DNA of 60,801 nt from an uncultured Planctomycetaceae bacterium (GTDB lineage Bacteria; Planctomycetota; Planctomycetia; Planctomycetales; Planctomycetaceae), in the NCBI GenBank assembly GCA_943787265.1, contig CALSLT010000032.1:1-60801 (forward strand), written 5' to 3'. The first letter of the stretch is position 1. The number at the start of each line of letters is the position of its first letter. A program made the position numbers and the translations under genes. Below, one piece after another: positions 9,312 to 18,487 of the stretch. Below the pieces are notes generated by a model. That model was not told the DNA's origin and made no database searches. It saw only the letters and a list, made by a program, of their open reading frames with translations.

Positions 9312-12300
9312 TCATCTGTCAAGTTGCTGCACCGGGCCGCGTCGTAGAATATCGAGAGCAAACGCTGTAGTAACGATCGGCGACGTGCTTGAGCTGAGCG
9401 AAAATGATCCGTCTGGCTGCTGCGATGCCAGCACCTTCTCAACGACTTCGGGATACCACTCTCGCTCACCGAGAACTGGCCTGTCATGCAAAGCGCGACG
9501 CACCCAGTCGAGACGAAACAGTGGCCAGACTGAGCTGTCACGGTCTACCTGGGCATTCCAGCTGGCCAACAGCCAACCTTCGCCTTTCTCGATAGCCTCA
9601 TCAATTTGTGGCGTTGCCTTTAGCTGGCCTCGAAGAGCCTTCAAGCCTGCCAGGCCACACGCAGTCATCGCCACCGTAGTCTTCGAGCCTCGCGCCGTGT
9701 ATCCCCAGCTTCCGTCTTCATGCTGCATTTTGAGAAGCCAGGTCATCGATCGCTGCCAGACGTCTGTCGGGATCTCATCCGAACTCGCCGGATAACGAGC
9801 CACAACCGTCGCCAGGGCCAGAATTGCGTACGCTGAATTTGCTCCATCCGCACGGGCTGCCAGCGGATTTGGCTGGTATCCCCATCCGCCAGCATCTGGT
9901 CCTGTCTTGATCTGCGCATCAACCAGCCACTTGAGATTGCGACGGTAGAGTGCCGCTCCTGGTTTTCCGAGTCGCTGCAGAAAGATCGCCTGTAGAGCGA
10001 CTTCCTTTGTCGAGTTTGGAGACGCTTTCAACAGATACTGCGTCGCGTTCTGAACGGCAGTGTCCGACTCGGCTCCATCTTCGAACAATGCAAGGGCAAC
10101 AAGTGCCGTCGTCCCATCTGTGTATCCATTGCCCTCGTTGTTCCCCGACCATGATCCGTTGGTTCTTTGCCTCGCCTGCAGATACGCACTGGCACGCCTG
10201 ATCGCAAACTTGAGTTTAGCCTTGCTGGTCGCCGCGTTGCCGGGACGGATCGTAACTTCATGCAGGCGGTCGTCGCCTGGCGCAAGCGTGAGCTGCTCTT
10301 CATACAGAGTTACCTGTTCGCCATCGTCACGAGTACTGACTCTGAGAATGATCGGCTCGTTCGGCAACGCTGTTCCTCGATACTCAGTTTGCCCTGACTG
10401 CATCGCTCCTGTCAGACCGACGTTCTGCCGATCCGAAGACTGCTCGCGAAAACCTTTACGTGCATAACTGGCTGAGATCGAAATTCGCCCCAGCGGCTTC
10501 GCATTTTTCAAACGAACATCGTCCAACCCGGAAATCGTGACTTTCAGTTTCGCCAGTTCCGACTTGATAACGGTTACACCTGACACATCTTCAACAAGTC
10601 GTTTGAAGTGAATGGCGTCTCCAATCTCGATCTCAGCGTCTTCGCTACGCCGATGTCGAGCGAGGCCCGTCTTGATGAAAGCCCAATCCAGCCCCTTAGG
10701 AGCTCTCAGAGTGGCAACGCCGTTCTCGTCGGCTTTGGCATAGTGACCGTTCCACTCCTGACCATTGATCGTCCCCGAGATGCCGACATCTGGCGAGCGG
10801 TTCGGGGCCGGGGCACCGTCTGGAAACTCGACATTCACCCTGAGTGTGACCATCGGCACGGCCTGCAGATCAAGATGGGTAACCGGGACAAACGGCTCAA
10901 GAGTCGTTGTCTTTGGCACAAAAACCAGGTCCAGCGGCTGCGTTCCAAATTCAGGTTTGTCACTCGTTCTAAAGCTGCTCATGAACTCGTTGTAGTCATC
11001 CGGCCGACAATCCGAATCAAGCTGAGCACCGACCGACAGCTTGTACCGATCTGCTGGAAGCGGCGGCAGTTCGTAGTAGCCCATTTCATCCGATGCACAG
11101 AGGATTCTGAATGACAAAGGCATATCGAACTCGTTCCATTTGACGTCGCGCGTGGCGGTGACGATGGCTTGCGGAACGGGCTTTCCATCAGCAGTAAGCA
11201 GCCTGCCCTTAATTCGATTGGCGGACGGAAGGCGGAAGTCATTGCGTCCGTCACCGTTGGCAACCTGAATCCGTTTCGTCAGGTCGTCAATGATCAGAGG
11301 AGCCTGCCCCGCCATCATGGCGGTGAAGGCCGCTCGCTCGTCAATCACAATCGAAAACTGTCCCTTGCTGTCGGTGACAGCCCGATCGGATGCTCCATAA
11401 TCATCGGGGCTGTGATGCTTCCAGGAATAGGCCCGGTACTTCGTCGCGGTCTTCACATTCGCGCCAACGGCCGGAGTCCCATCTGGCAACAGAATCCGGC
11501 CAGTCAGATGGTGGGCTTTCCGAAGTCGAGACTGCTTGATCGCCTGGCGAGCCATCTGCCGCGCCATCCAGTACGGCTGATCGTTCCCGATTCTTTGACC
11601 TTCAAAATCATTTACCGCCAGCGGTCCCATTTGCCGTCCAAGGTACTTCGGATGCGTCAACTTCACCGTCACTCGAACCTGCGGATTCGAAGCCAGGCCA
11701 GCCGGAATCAGGATCTTGTACCGGCCGTCTTCGTTTGTCGTGTACTCGAGAGTTTTGATCACCTTTCCAATCGACAAGCCAAAACCGTCCCCTGCCCCTT
11801 CATCGACGATCGACAGAGTTACCGTCGCAGTTGCATCGGCGATCGCTCCATCTGGCCCCGTCACGAATCCGTCAACTGTTCGTGGCGGCCCCGCAGGATC
11901 ATCTGCCGACTCGGTCACTGAATCGGCGGTTTTTGGTTTGTCGGATACAACCGCCGCTTCACCATCTTTTGTGTCATCAGTTGGTAAGTTCGCAGTCGCC
12001 TCAAAAGACACCTCGTCCGCAGCCAGTTGAACGACGACGGGGGTCATCAGCAACGAGACAGTCACGAGCGTCATCGCAAGAACACCGATTCCTGACAGCC
12101 GAATCTGGGACGAAGCCGAACCATCGAGCAGTCGAATGACTCGTCGTTTAAACTCAGAAGAACTGTTGCCCGTTGCGGCCAGAGCAGCGACCTGAATAGC
12201 GAGACTGGGACTCCGCATCGTTGACGATAATTCGGCCATGCGAACCAGCGCATCTGCGTATCGAACTGCCGACCACCCTGCAGCAACCACGGCGTCGTCG

Positions 12301-13211
12301 GCAACGTTTTCCCGTTCAATGCTGACCCTTCGGCTGACGAACCAGACGGCCGGATGGAAGAACAACAAGGCTTCCACAATCCGCTGAAGCAGGTTCACCA
12401 GCAAATCGTACCTTCGAATATGCGACAGCTCGTGCGTCACCAGAGCCTGTAGTTGATCCGACGAAAGACCGCTGACCAGCGTTGCCGGCAGCAGGATCAT
12501 CGGCCGCATAATCCCGATCACGATCGGAACGGAAATCCGTTCGCAGTAAGCGATAGCTGGAACGCAACGCAGCCCGATCAATGTCGCCTGCTCTCGAACC
12601 ATCGCGAGAAGTCCCGCATCTTCAACCGGCAACGATTGTCGTCGCAGACTCTGCCCACCGCGCAACCCTGTCGTAAGCCGAACCGTCATAAAGAGGACGC
12701 CTGCAAAGTACGTCCACGCGATGAAGGGCGCAAGCGAGTTGAGCGATTGAAACAGCTCTCGTTCGGCCTTCGCAGTCGCCTGTACTGCTTCGAACGGTCG
12801 GTAACTCGCGTCCAGCCGTGTTTCCGATTCACCTTGTGCGTGATTCAGTGGCGGCTGAGTGGTGACGTTCAGCTCTGCGACCTGCTTCGGTATCGACACT
12901 GCACCAATCGGCTCCGGACCAACCGACGCTTCTGCCGTCGAAACGTTAGCGCGGGCAGAGGTTTCGCTGTTCGATCTGGCCAACTCCACAGTCGGACCGC
13001 CGAGAATCACAAACGTCAGCGGCAGGCACGCCACCATCGCCACCAGCAGACCGACATTCACCGAATACCTTGTTCGGGCCGTGGCGTTACACAGCAGTTG
13101 ATTCAACAAAACCGCAATCAACGCCAGAGCCGCCCCCTGCCACACGAAGTGGAGTAAAGTCGCCGCCACTCGCAATGCGAAGGCATCACCCATCCAGGTG
13201 AATCCAGACAT
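9312..13211 (-). CDS. BlaR1-like M56 metallopeptidase receptor with C-terminal prenyltransferase/squalene-cyclase-like repeats
   Basis: This is an unusually large (1299 aa) relative of BlaR1/MecR1. The N-terminal third is a multi-pass M56 peptidase: helices near 15-40 and 50-72, another near 160, and the zinc motif HELSH (His260, Glu261, His264) followed by ERENVADD carrying the third ligand. A helix near 380-400 ends the membrane part. There is no penicillin-binding sensor. Instead the extracytoplasmic region has several carboxypeptidase-regulatory-like beta repeats (VDGFVTGPDG, LTGRILLPDGTPAVGA, IKGRLLTADGKPVPQA). Residues about 1000-1290 carry alpha/alpha-barrel repeats of the prenyltransferase/squalene-cyclase type (QRTNGSWSG, GPDAGGWGYQPN, QHEDGSWGYTARG). 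It follows a BlaI gene by 41 nt; by analogy it should sense a signal and cleave BlaI. The ligand is unknown. Confidence 0.88.
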   Translation of the reverse strand: MSGFTWMGDAFALRVAATLLHFVWQGAALALIAVLLNQLLCNATARTRYSVNVGLLVAMVACLPLTFVILGGPTVELARSNSETSARANVSTAEASVGPEPIGAVSIPKQVAELNVTTQPPLNHAQGESETRLDASYRPFEAVQATAKAERELFQSLNSLAPFIAWTYFAGVLFMTVRLTTGLRGGQSLRRQSLPVEDAGLLAMVREQATLIGLRCVPAIAYCERISVPIVIGIMRPMILLPATLVSGLSSDQLQALVTHELSHIRRYDLLVNLLQRIVEALLFFHPAVWFVSRRVSIERENVADDAVVAAGWSAVRYADALVRMAELSSTMRSPSLAIQVAALAATGNSSSEFKRRVIRLLDGSASSQIRLSGIGVLAMTLVTVSLLMTPVVVQLAADEVSFEATANLPTDDTKDGEAAVVSDKPKTADSVTESADDPAGPPRTVDGFVTGPDGAIADATATVTLSIVDEGAGDGFGLSIGKVIKTLEYTTNEDGRYKILIPAGLASNPQVRVTVKLTHPKYLGRQMGPLAVNDFEGQRIGNDQPYWMARQMARQAIKQSRLRKAHHLTGRILLPDGTPAVGANVKTATKYRAYSWKHHSPDDYGASDRAVTDSKGQFSIVIDERAAFTAMMAGQAPLIIDDLTKRIQVANGDGRNDFRLPSANRIKGRLLTADGKPVPQAIVTATRDVKWNEFDMPLSFRILCASDEMGYYELPPLPADRYKLSVGAQLDSDCRPDDYNEFMSSFRTSDKPEFGTQPLDLVFVPKTTTLEPFVPVTHLDLQAVPMVTLRVNVEFPDGAPAPNRSPDVGISGTINGQEWNGHYAKADENGVATLRAPKGLDWAFIKTGLARHRRSEDAEIEIGDAIHFKRLVEDVSGVTVIKSELAKLKVTISGLDDVRLKNAKPLGRISISASYARKGFREQSSDRQNVGLTGAMQSGQTEYRGTALPNEPIILRVSTRDDGEQVTLYEEQLTLAPGDDRLHEVTIRPGNAATSKAKLKFAIRRASAYLQARQRTNGSWSGNNEGNGYTDGTTALVALALFEDGAESDTAVQNATQYLLKASPNSTKEVALQAIFLQRLGKPGAALYRRNLKWLVDAQIKTGPDAGGWGYQPNPLAARADGANSAYAILALATVVARYPASSDEIPTDVWQRSMTWLLKMQHEDGSWGYTARGSKTTVAMTACGLAGLKALRGQLKATPQIDEAIEKGEGWLLASWNAQVDRDSSVWPLFRLDWVRRALHDRPVLGEREWYPEVVEKVLASQQPDGSFSLSSSTSPIVTTAFALDILRRGPVQQLDR

Positions 13212-13252
13212 CGTTTGCTCCCATTCAATGAAATTGACTACCGGCAGCGTCT

Positions 13253-13642
13253 TTATGATTCTTTAAGTTTGCGATTAATCGCCCGTCTCAGTTCCTTCAA
13301 CTCCTCATCGTCGATATCCCCCACGTCGAACAACTTCATCACCACGGACGCCGTCGAGCCATCAAAAACTCGGTCGACAACATCACCCAGCACGCGATCA
13401 CCAACTTCTTCCTCAGTGATCTGCGGCGAGAACAAGTAGGTATTCCCCTGCTTCTTCCGCTTCAGATAGTTCTTTTCGACCATCGTATTCAGCGTCGTGA
13501 TGACCGATGTCTTCGCCAGCTCGCGACCATCCTCAGCCAGCACTCCCTGAACTTCTCGCGCGAGCAATGGTGACTCCTGCCACAGAACCTTCAGGATCTG
13601 CAGCTCGAGTTCGGTCGGATATCTGGAAGCAGGACGTGCCAT
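13253..13642 (-). CDS. BlaI/MecI/CopY-family transcriptional repressor
   Basis: A 129-residue winged-helix repressor. The ATG at 13642 is preferred over a GTG at 13657 because a GAGG sequence lies just before it and the protein then starts MARPASRYPTELELQILKVLW, the usual beginning. SVITTLNTMVEKNYLKRKKQG is the recognition helix and wing; the C-terminal half (EELKELRRAINRKL) is the dimerisation helix. Known family members dimerise on a palindrome upstream of their operon and are inactivated by cleavage through the partner M56 peptidase, which is encoded immediately downstream. Two matching palindromes lie 35-103 nt upstream of the start, so autoregulation is likely. Confidence 0.93.
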   Translation of the reverse strand: MARPASRYPTELELQILKVLWQESPLLAREVQGVLAEDGRELAKTSVITTLNTMVEKNYLKRKKQGNTYLFSPQITEEEVGDRVLGDVVDRVFDGSTASVVMKLFDVGDIDDEELKELRRAINRKLKES

Positions 13643-13676
13643 TAGCCTCGCACTCACTCAATAAAACATCACCAAC

Positions 13677-13694
13677 TGTCTAGTTCAATAGACA
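13677..13694. promoter_or_regulatory. Candidate BlaI operator 1 (perfect inverted repeat)
   Basis: TGTCTA-N6-TAGACA is a perfect dyad 35 nt upstream of the BlaI ATG. It lies where repressor binding would block transcription of blaI and the M56 gene. Assignment to BlaI is inferred from position and from the family's habit of binding such dyads. Confidence 0.6.
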
Positions 13695-13727
13695 TTATCG
13701 TCAACGAAAAATTCGTTCAACAGGAAA

Positions 13728-13745
13728 CGTCTATTTAATTCGACA
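13728..13745. promoter_or_regulatory. Candidate BlaI operator 2 (imperfect inverted repeat)
   Basis: CGTCTA-N6-TCGACA differs from operator 1 by one base in each half and has the same six-base spacer. The two dyads are 51 bp apart start to start, so both could be occupied by BlaI dimers upstream of the operon. Confidence 0.45.
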
Positions 13746-13798
13746 CTTTCAAAGATTAGAGCCGCGTCACAATGCGGGCGAAAACTGCGAGGACCATG

Positions 13799-14464
13799 TC
13801 ACACGTCTTCGTACCAGGAATTAACCGCTGGCTGACCTGTAAAGTTTGGGCCGGCATTGTCGTCAGAACCACGGAAGTGCCAGGGCATCGTGATTTCGGT
13901 TCTTCCTTCGCAGCGAATGATTCGACGCCGCGAGTCATACTGAAGCCCGGCGTCCCGAAGTGCCTGAGCAACTTTTCGACCGAAGGTGCTGTGACCGTTA
14001 TGCCTAAGGTTGTTCAGGTCGAGGTGTGCCACAATCAGCCCGTCGACAGTCAGCCACGACGACGCCTTTGAAATCACGTCGAGTTTGTCACCCACGTAGT
14101 GTAGACCGTGGACGCAGGTGATCAGGTCGTACTGCTGGGGCGGCCGCCAGTCTTCGAGTCGACAGTCGATGAGTTGCAGATTTGAACTGCCACCCGGCAC
14201 AAACATATCAACCAGGTCGATGCCCGTAATCTCGACATCACTGAGTTGCTGCGACGCTTCCACCAGAGCTCGGCCACTACCGCAACACAAATCAAGCCAT
14301 CGCACAGGCTGCCGCTCTTCCAGGCGTGCGTTGAGAAAGTCCAACGGATTTAAACGGAGGTCCTGTTCGTAGCTGTTTCCGCCGCATAACTGGCGTTCAC
14401 GATTCATGCGGCAGTTTGCCACGACTGGAGACATGGCAAGTTCTTGATCGTTCTTCAGCTCCAT
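13799..14464 (-). CDS. Class I SAM-dependent methyltransferase
   Basis: The 221-residue protein has the Rossmann-fold methyltransferase motifs: WLDLCCGSGRALVEAS is motif I (SAM-binding glycine loop), TGIDLVDMFV gives the acidic residue at the end of strand 2, and DLITCVHGLHYVGD is motif IV with the strand-4 region. The C-terminal segment (ITMPWHFRGSDDNAGPNFTG) is conserved-looking but undiagnostic. It is probably cytoplasmic. No partner gene is close, and the substrate cannot be deduced. Confidence 0.82.
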   Translation of the reverse strand: MELKNDQELAMSPVVANCRMNRERQLCGGNSYEQDLRLNPLDFLNARLEERQPVRWLDLCCGSGRALVEASQQLSDVEITGIDLVDMFVPGGSSNLQLIDCRLEDWRPPQQYDLITCVHGLHYVGDKLDVISKASSWLTVDGLIVAHLDLNNLRHNGHSTFGRKVAQALRDAGLQYDSRRRIIRCEGRTEITMPWHFRGSDDNAGPNFTGQPAVNSWYEDV

Positions 14465-14487
14465 TTCGACTCCGAAATCGCGCCGAG

Positions 14488-15850
14488 CTACTTACGGAAA
14501 TTCAGTGTGTACCTGTAGGCGTTGGCCGTGAAGGTTTCGTCCGGTACTTCGTTCAAACGCGTCAGGTAGATTTCCAGGTCGAACGTTTCCGAGTTCTCAA
14601 TGATCCAGAAGTTGGAAAGCTGCAAGCGTTCCCCTTCTCCGGGTTGGCGCGTGTCGATGCTGGTGACAGTTTCTTTTTTCAGTGCCAGAGTTTGCTCGTC
14701 CACTTCAGCGATGATGAGCGGGGTAGCGAGGGTGTCCTGCGTTCGTGGGAGCCTCGGCAGCGATATTTCCGATCCAGTAGAGTCTCCCCGTTTTCTGACT
14801 GCGAAAAAGCCGGTGAAATGTGCTGGTCGAGAAAAACTTCGTGCCGTCTGAATAGCCAAAAATTTGCGGCTCGGCAAAGGTCATCCCTCCGTCATCCGAA
14901 ACACTGAACCATTTGTGAGCGACTCCGTCTCTCGTTTTTGTGATTCGCCAGACAATCAGGATTCGGCCGTCAGATAGTTCGGCAACGTCCGGCTCCAGCA
15001 GTCCGTTGAAGGCGATCGATCTGGGCAGCCATACGGGCTTACCTGCCTTCCAGATGTACTGCTCCCGAGCTTTGTCCCAGCTTCCGGAGTAGCACAGGCT
15101 TCCGATCGTCCCTTTGCTCGGCCAACGAGCCCGTGGAGAGACTTCGTCAGGGATGTCCGCCGGAATTTTCGCATTGATAACCGGAATCAGCAGGCTGCCG
15201 CTGCTCAGGCGAAGGATGGATTGTCCCGGGTAGCCAGTGTTGTTCTCAAGGAACTTTGGATTCAATTCATTCTTCAGATCGAGGTCCGCACCGGATTCGT
15301 ACTTCAACGTTTGCGTATTGCCAAATGTCTGTCCGCCATCTGTCGAGGTACGAACGAGAGCATGGTTGTAGATCATGCGCGGAGGGCCCTGCCGCATGTC
15401 TCGAACGTGATGAATCGATAGCGAGACCAGCCGGTCCGAAGCAGGATCATACATCCCGCAGAACTTCCAATCGAGAATCGTCACCTTCTCTTTGTAAGTC
15501 ATCCAGGAAGGCTGAGCCTTCAGGGGCGACCACGTCTTTCCATTGTCCAACGAGATTCGCTGGTGAGGATTCTGAGGCGAATCTCCGTAGCCTCTGACCT
15601 GGTCCTCATGCGACCAGGTAGTGTGAATCTCTTCGCGGTAGCCACCTTTCCCAGGAAAGACATAAACCCACGGAGCTTTCTTCGGAACGGTGTTTGCAAC
15701 GTAGATCTCACGTTTCACCGTCACAATCCGTTCGGCTGCTCCAACGGAATCATCAAAACCAAATACCGCCCCGCCATAGATAGCGACCGTTGCCAGAATC
15801 AGTCCCCAGCACACGAAACCTCGCAGAGAATTCAATGGAGTTCCAATCAT
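14488..15850 (-). pseudogene. Second sialidase-like protein, interrupted by a frameshift near its C-terminus
   Basis: The main frame (14705-15850) encodes a signal-anchored sialidase-like protein with Asp-box motifs SLDNGKTWSP, STDGGQTFG and SDDGGMTFAE, and NPHQRISLDNGKTW near the N-terminus. It ends abruptly after GNIAAEAPTNAGHPRYP with a short nonsense tail. The missing C-terminus continues in another frame at 14488 to about 14722 as LIIAEVDEQTLALKKE, then the SNFWIIENSETFDLEIYLT segment. Removing one base from the GGGG run at 14720-14723 joins PRYP directly to LIIAEV, restoring a protein of about 454 residues. Either a recent disabling insertion or a sequencing error explains this. Function if intact: extracytoplasmic glycan hydrolase or binding protein. 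Confidence 0.78.
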
Positions 15851-16879
15851 GAGGGCGTAGCTTACAATAAAGACTCAGTGTGAATTGATAGCCGCAGCCT
15901 GACTGCATTACGATCTTCTTTCACGTCAGGCAGCTTATCCATATTGATGTCGACTGAATCGATTCAATGTCGCAGCAATACATCAAACTGCAACTTCAAG
16001 TCCTAGTTGTCGCAACCGACACGGACCAATCCGAAGCAGTAATCTCTCACAGAATGGATCAACCGAGTCACGGACTGATTCCTTAGATCAATGAACCAGC
16101 ATGGAGTTATTCCGCACCAGTCGTCCAGAGTTACGAAGTGTTCCTGACATGTCAGCATGAGGACTCTAATTGCTTTGGCAAGTCGCATCCGGTGAGAGCA
16201 TCTGAGAATCGCCCGATTCCACCGTGACGGTTGCTTCCATGCCAAATGACGCTTTGCGAATGCTGGTACACCGCGAACGCGCAACCACGCCTTACCAACG
16301 CGATGAGCAAGGCATCTTTCGGCAATCCGGTCGCGATCCCCGGATGTACGAACGACACTGTTGGAGCAAGGGCAAATTTAGAAAGATGGGGACACCGGAT
16401 GCGCCGATCGATCTTCTCTCCTGGTGCGAAAATTCAGTAAACCGATCGCCCGGCCGGCTATAAAGCGTGCCGACCCACTCAAAATGCGGTGTGTCCAGCA
16501 TTGCCGGATAGACGACCGGTTGATTTGCTTTCAAAGATTGCCATACGCATTCGACGCACTGAGCATGAAACAAGACGACGTCATGCTCAGACCAGATTCA
16601 AAAACCCGGACGCGTTCCAACAGCCGCGCATTCAGATTGTCGACGCGCTGACATAAAAGTGATCTCAAGCATCATCTCATGTGAACCGACTCTTTCGCCG
16701 CGTGCAGATTGAGGCTGGATGAGCAAATCGATTGAAAATGCGATCCGCCAATCTCGATTTACGCGCAAGTGGCGTGATCACACGAGTGACTTGCGTTCTC
16801 CCCCGAAGCTACACTTCGCCTGCTCTCCTTAACACATCTGAGCAAACAATCGCGCGGACCGTCAGCACAAGGAGTCACA
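15851..16879. other. Gene-poor region of about 1 kb
   Basis: Only short, overlapping open frames on both strands, none with recognisable motifs or a good ribosome-binding site. No tRNA-like cloverleaf or long inverted repeat was seen. A GGGGACACC stretch near 16386 resembles sequences found beside IS200-like elements, but no transposase was found. The last bases hold an AAGGAG-type ribosome-binding site (16869-16874) for the WD40 gene. Confidence 0.5.
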
Positions 16880-18487
16880 ATGGGCAGCAGACTCAATCAA
16901 TCGGCCCACTTGCGCCGAGCGACGATCTTACTTGTACTCGCAATGAATCATGCGGTACGGATTGCATTCGCCGCGGAATCGGCTGTGGAAGACGAAGTCG
17001 TCCCGGGCGTAGTACACGTCTTCAAGGGACACGGCACTTTGGTTCCAAGTGTCGCGTTTCTGCCTGGCGGAAAGCAGCTGATGTCCTGTTCGTACGACGG
17101 GACGCGGCTCTGGAATCTCGACTCCGGTGAGACCGGGCTTTCGATTAAACCGGGTGGACTCGCAGCTCTTTCGCCGGATGGCTCCGTCATGGCCATTCGC
17201 TGGGGGAATGCGATCCGCGTCTACAGCACTGCCGACGGCAAGGTAGCGTTCGACCTCGATCCGCAGCCGGACGACACTACCAGCTCGATCGAGTTCTCGC
17301 CGAAAGGGGATTTCCTCGCCGTTGCCGGGCCAAAAGGACTGCTCCGCATCTACGACGCGCGAACGGGAAAGCTGAAGCATTCGCTCGCGGGACACACAAA
17401 GGCGATTAACTCCGTTGCCTTTCATCCAACCGAACCGGCGATCATTTCCGGTGGCAGCGACGGCAAAATCATCGTCTGGGACTACGACACGGGAAAGCGT
17501 CTGAGACAGTTTGCTGAGGTTAAGGCGAGGGTACGTTCGCTCGCTTTTTCTCCAGACGCCCGTCATGTGCTGGTGGGTTCATCCGACTCGGATGTCATGG
17601 TCTGGCACTACCGTGACGGAATTCTGCTCCGACGGCTACCTGGGCACATCGCAGATGTCAGCCGGGCTGTGTTCGCTCCTGATGGAATCCATGCGGTGAG
17701 CGGGTCGGCCGACCGCACCGTCCGTGTTTGGAATATTCAGACCGGACGTCAACTGGCTGTTTTCGAAGGTCATCAGGAACAGGTGCTCGATATTGACATT
17801 TCGCCAGATGGGAAGTTTGCAGCGTCTGCGGCCGGTGGCCGAATGGAAAATGGTAAGTGGGTCGCCGGATCGGAATTCGGTGTGCGCGTCTGGCGACTGC
17901 CAATCAACAGTTCCGAAAGTTCCGACCGATTGCAACTGACAAAACTCGAAGAAGGTCCGGCAGGAGAATACGCATCACTCAAAGGCATTAAGTCGGATGT
18001 TCTGGCCCTCGACTTGTCCGCTGATGGAAGACTTGTTGCGACGGGGGAAAGAGACGGAACGGCTCAAGTGTGGGATACGGACACGATGAGACCGGTCGCC
18101 CGGATGTCGCCACACGAAGACATGGTCCGGGCCGTTGCGATCTCACCAGATGGAAAACGCCTCGTGACCGGGACGCACGGGCGCGCACTTCGCTTGTGGG
18201 ATATTGACACACGGAACGAACTGCTCTCGTGTCCGGTCGAGCAGATACCGAGTCAGGTTCTGAACGCGACGTTTTTGCCGGATGGCCGCCGGGTCGTCTT
18301 TGGCACAAACCGGTCGACTCTGATCTGGGATACGGAAACCAACACGGGCCCACCGCGCTTACATCCGGCTGGATTCATCCACACTGCCTCGCGGTTTCGC
18401 CAGACGGCTCAATCATTGCCGCAGCGACTAACGAGTCTCTTGTTCGGTTCTGGGATGCGGCCACGGGCAAACCGTTGCGAGACCTGA
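16880..18487 (+). CDS. Secreted WD40-repeat protein, N-terminal segment of a split giant gene
   Basis: The first frame starts at ATG 16880 after GGAG, with a signal peptide (LRRATILLVLAMNHAVRIAFA). WD40 propeller blades follow one another, each closing with a WD-type motif: LWNLDSGE, VWDYDTGK, VWHYRDGI, VWNIQTGRQ, VWDTDTMRP, LWDIDTRNE and IWDTETNT. The WD pattern stops abruptly after IWDTETNTG at about 18350 and the last 45 codons are nonsense-like. The next blade (LAVSPDGS) resumes in the -1 frame, so the true product very likely continues there. A scaffold or sensor outside the cytoplasm is a reasonable inference. Confidence 0.75.
   Translation: MGSRLNQSAHLRRATILLVLAMNHAVRIAFAAESAVEDEVVPGVVHVFKGHGTLVPSVAFLPGGKQLMSCSYDGTRLWNLDSGETGLSIKPGGLAALSPDGSVMAIRWGNAIRVYSTADGKVAFDLDPQPDDTTSSIEFSPKGDFLAVAGPKGLLRIYDARTGKLKHSLAGHTKAINSVAFHPTEPAIISGGSDGKIIVWDYDTGKRLRQFAEVKARVRSLAFSPDARHVLVGSSDSDVMVWHYRDGILLRRLPGHIADVSRAVFAPDGIHAVSGSADRTVRVWNIQTGRQLAVFEGHQEQVLDIDISPDGKFAASAAGGRMENGKWVAGSEFGVRVWRLPINSSESSDRLQLTKLEEGPAGEYASLKGIKSDVLALDLSADGRLVATGERDGTAQVWDTDTMRPVARMSPHEDMVRAVAISPDGKRLVTGTHGRALRLWDIDTRNELLSCPVEQIPSQVLNATFLPDGRRVVFGTNRSTLIWDTETNTGPPRLHPAGFIHTASRFRQTAQSLPQRLTSLLFGSGMRPRANRCET

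Noticed and set aside
16370..16410. GGGGACACC sequence similar to motifs flanking IS200-like elements
   Set aside because: No transposase or second copy in the window; too short to be called a mobile element.
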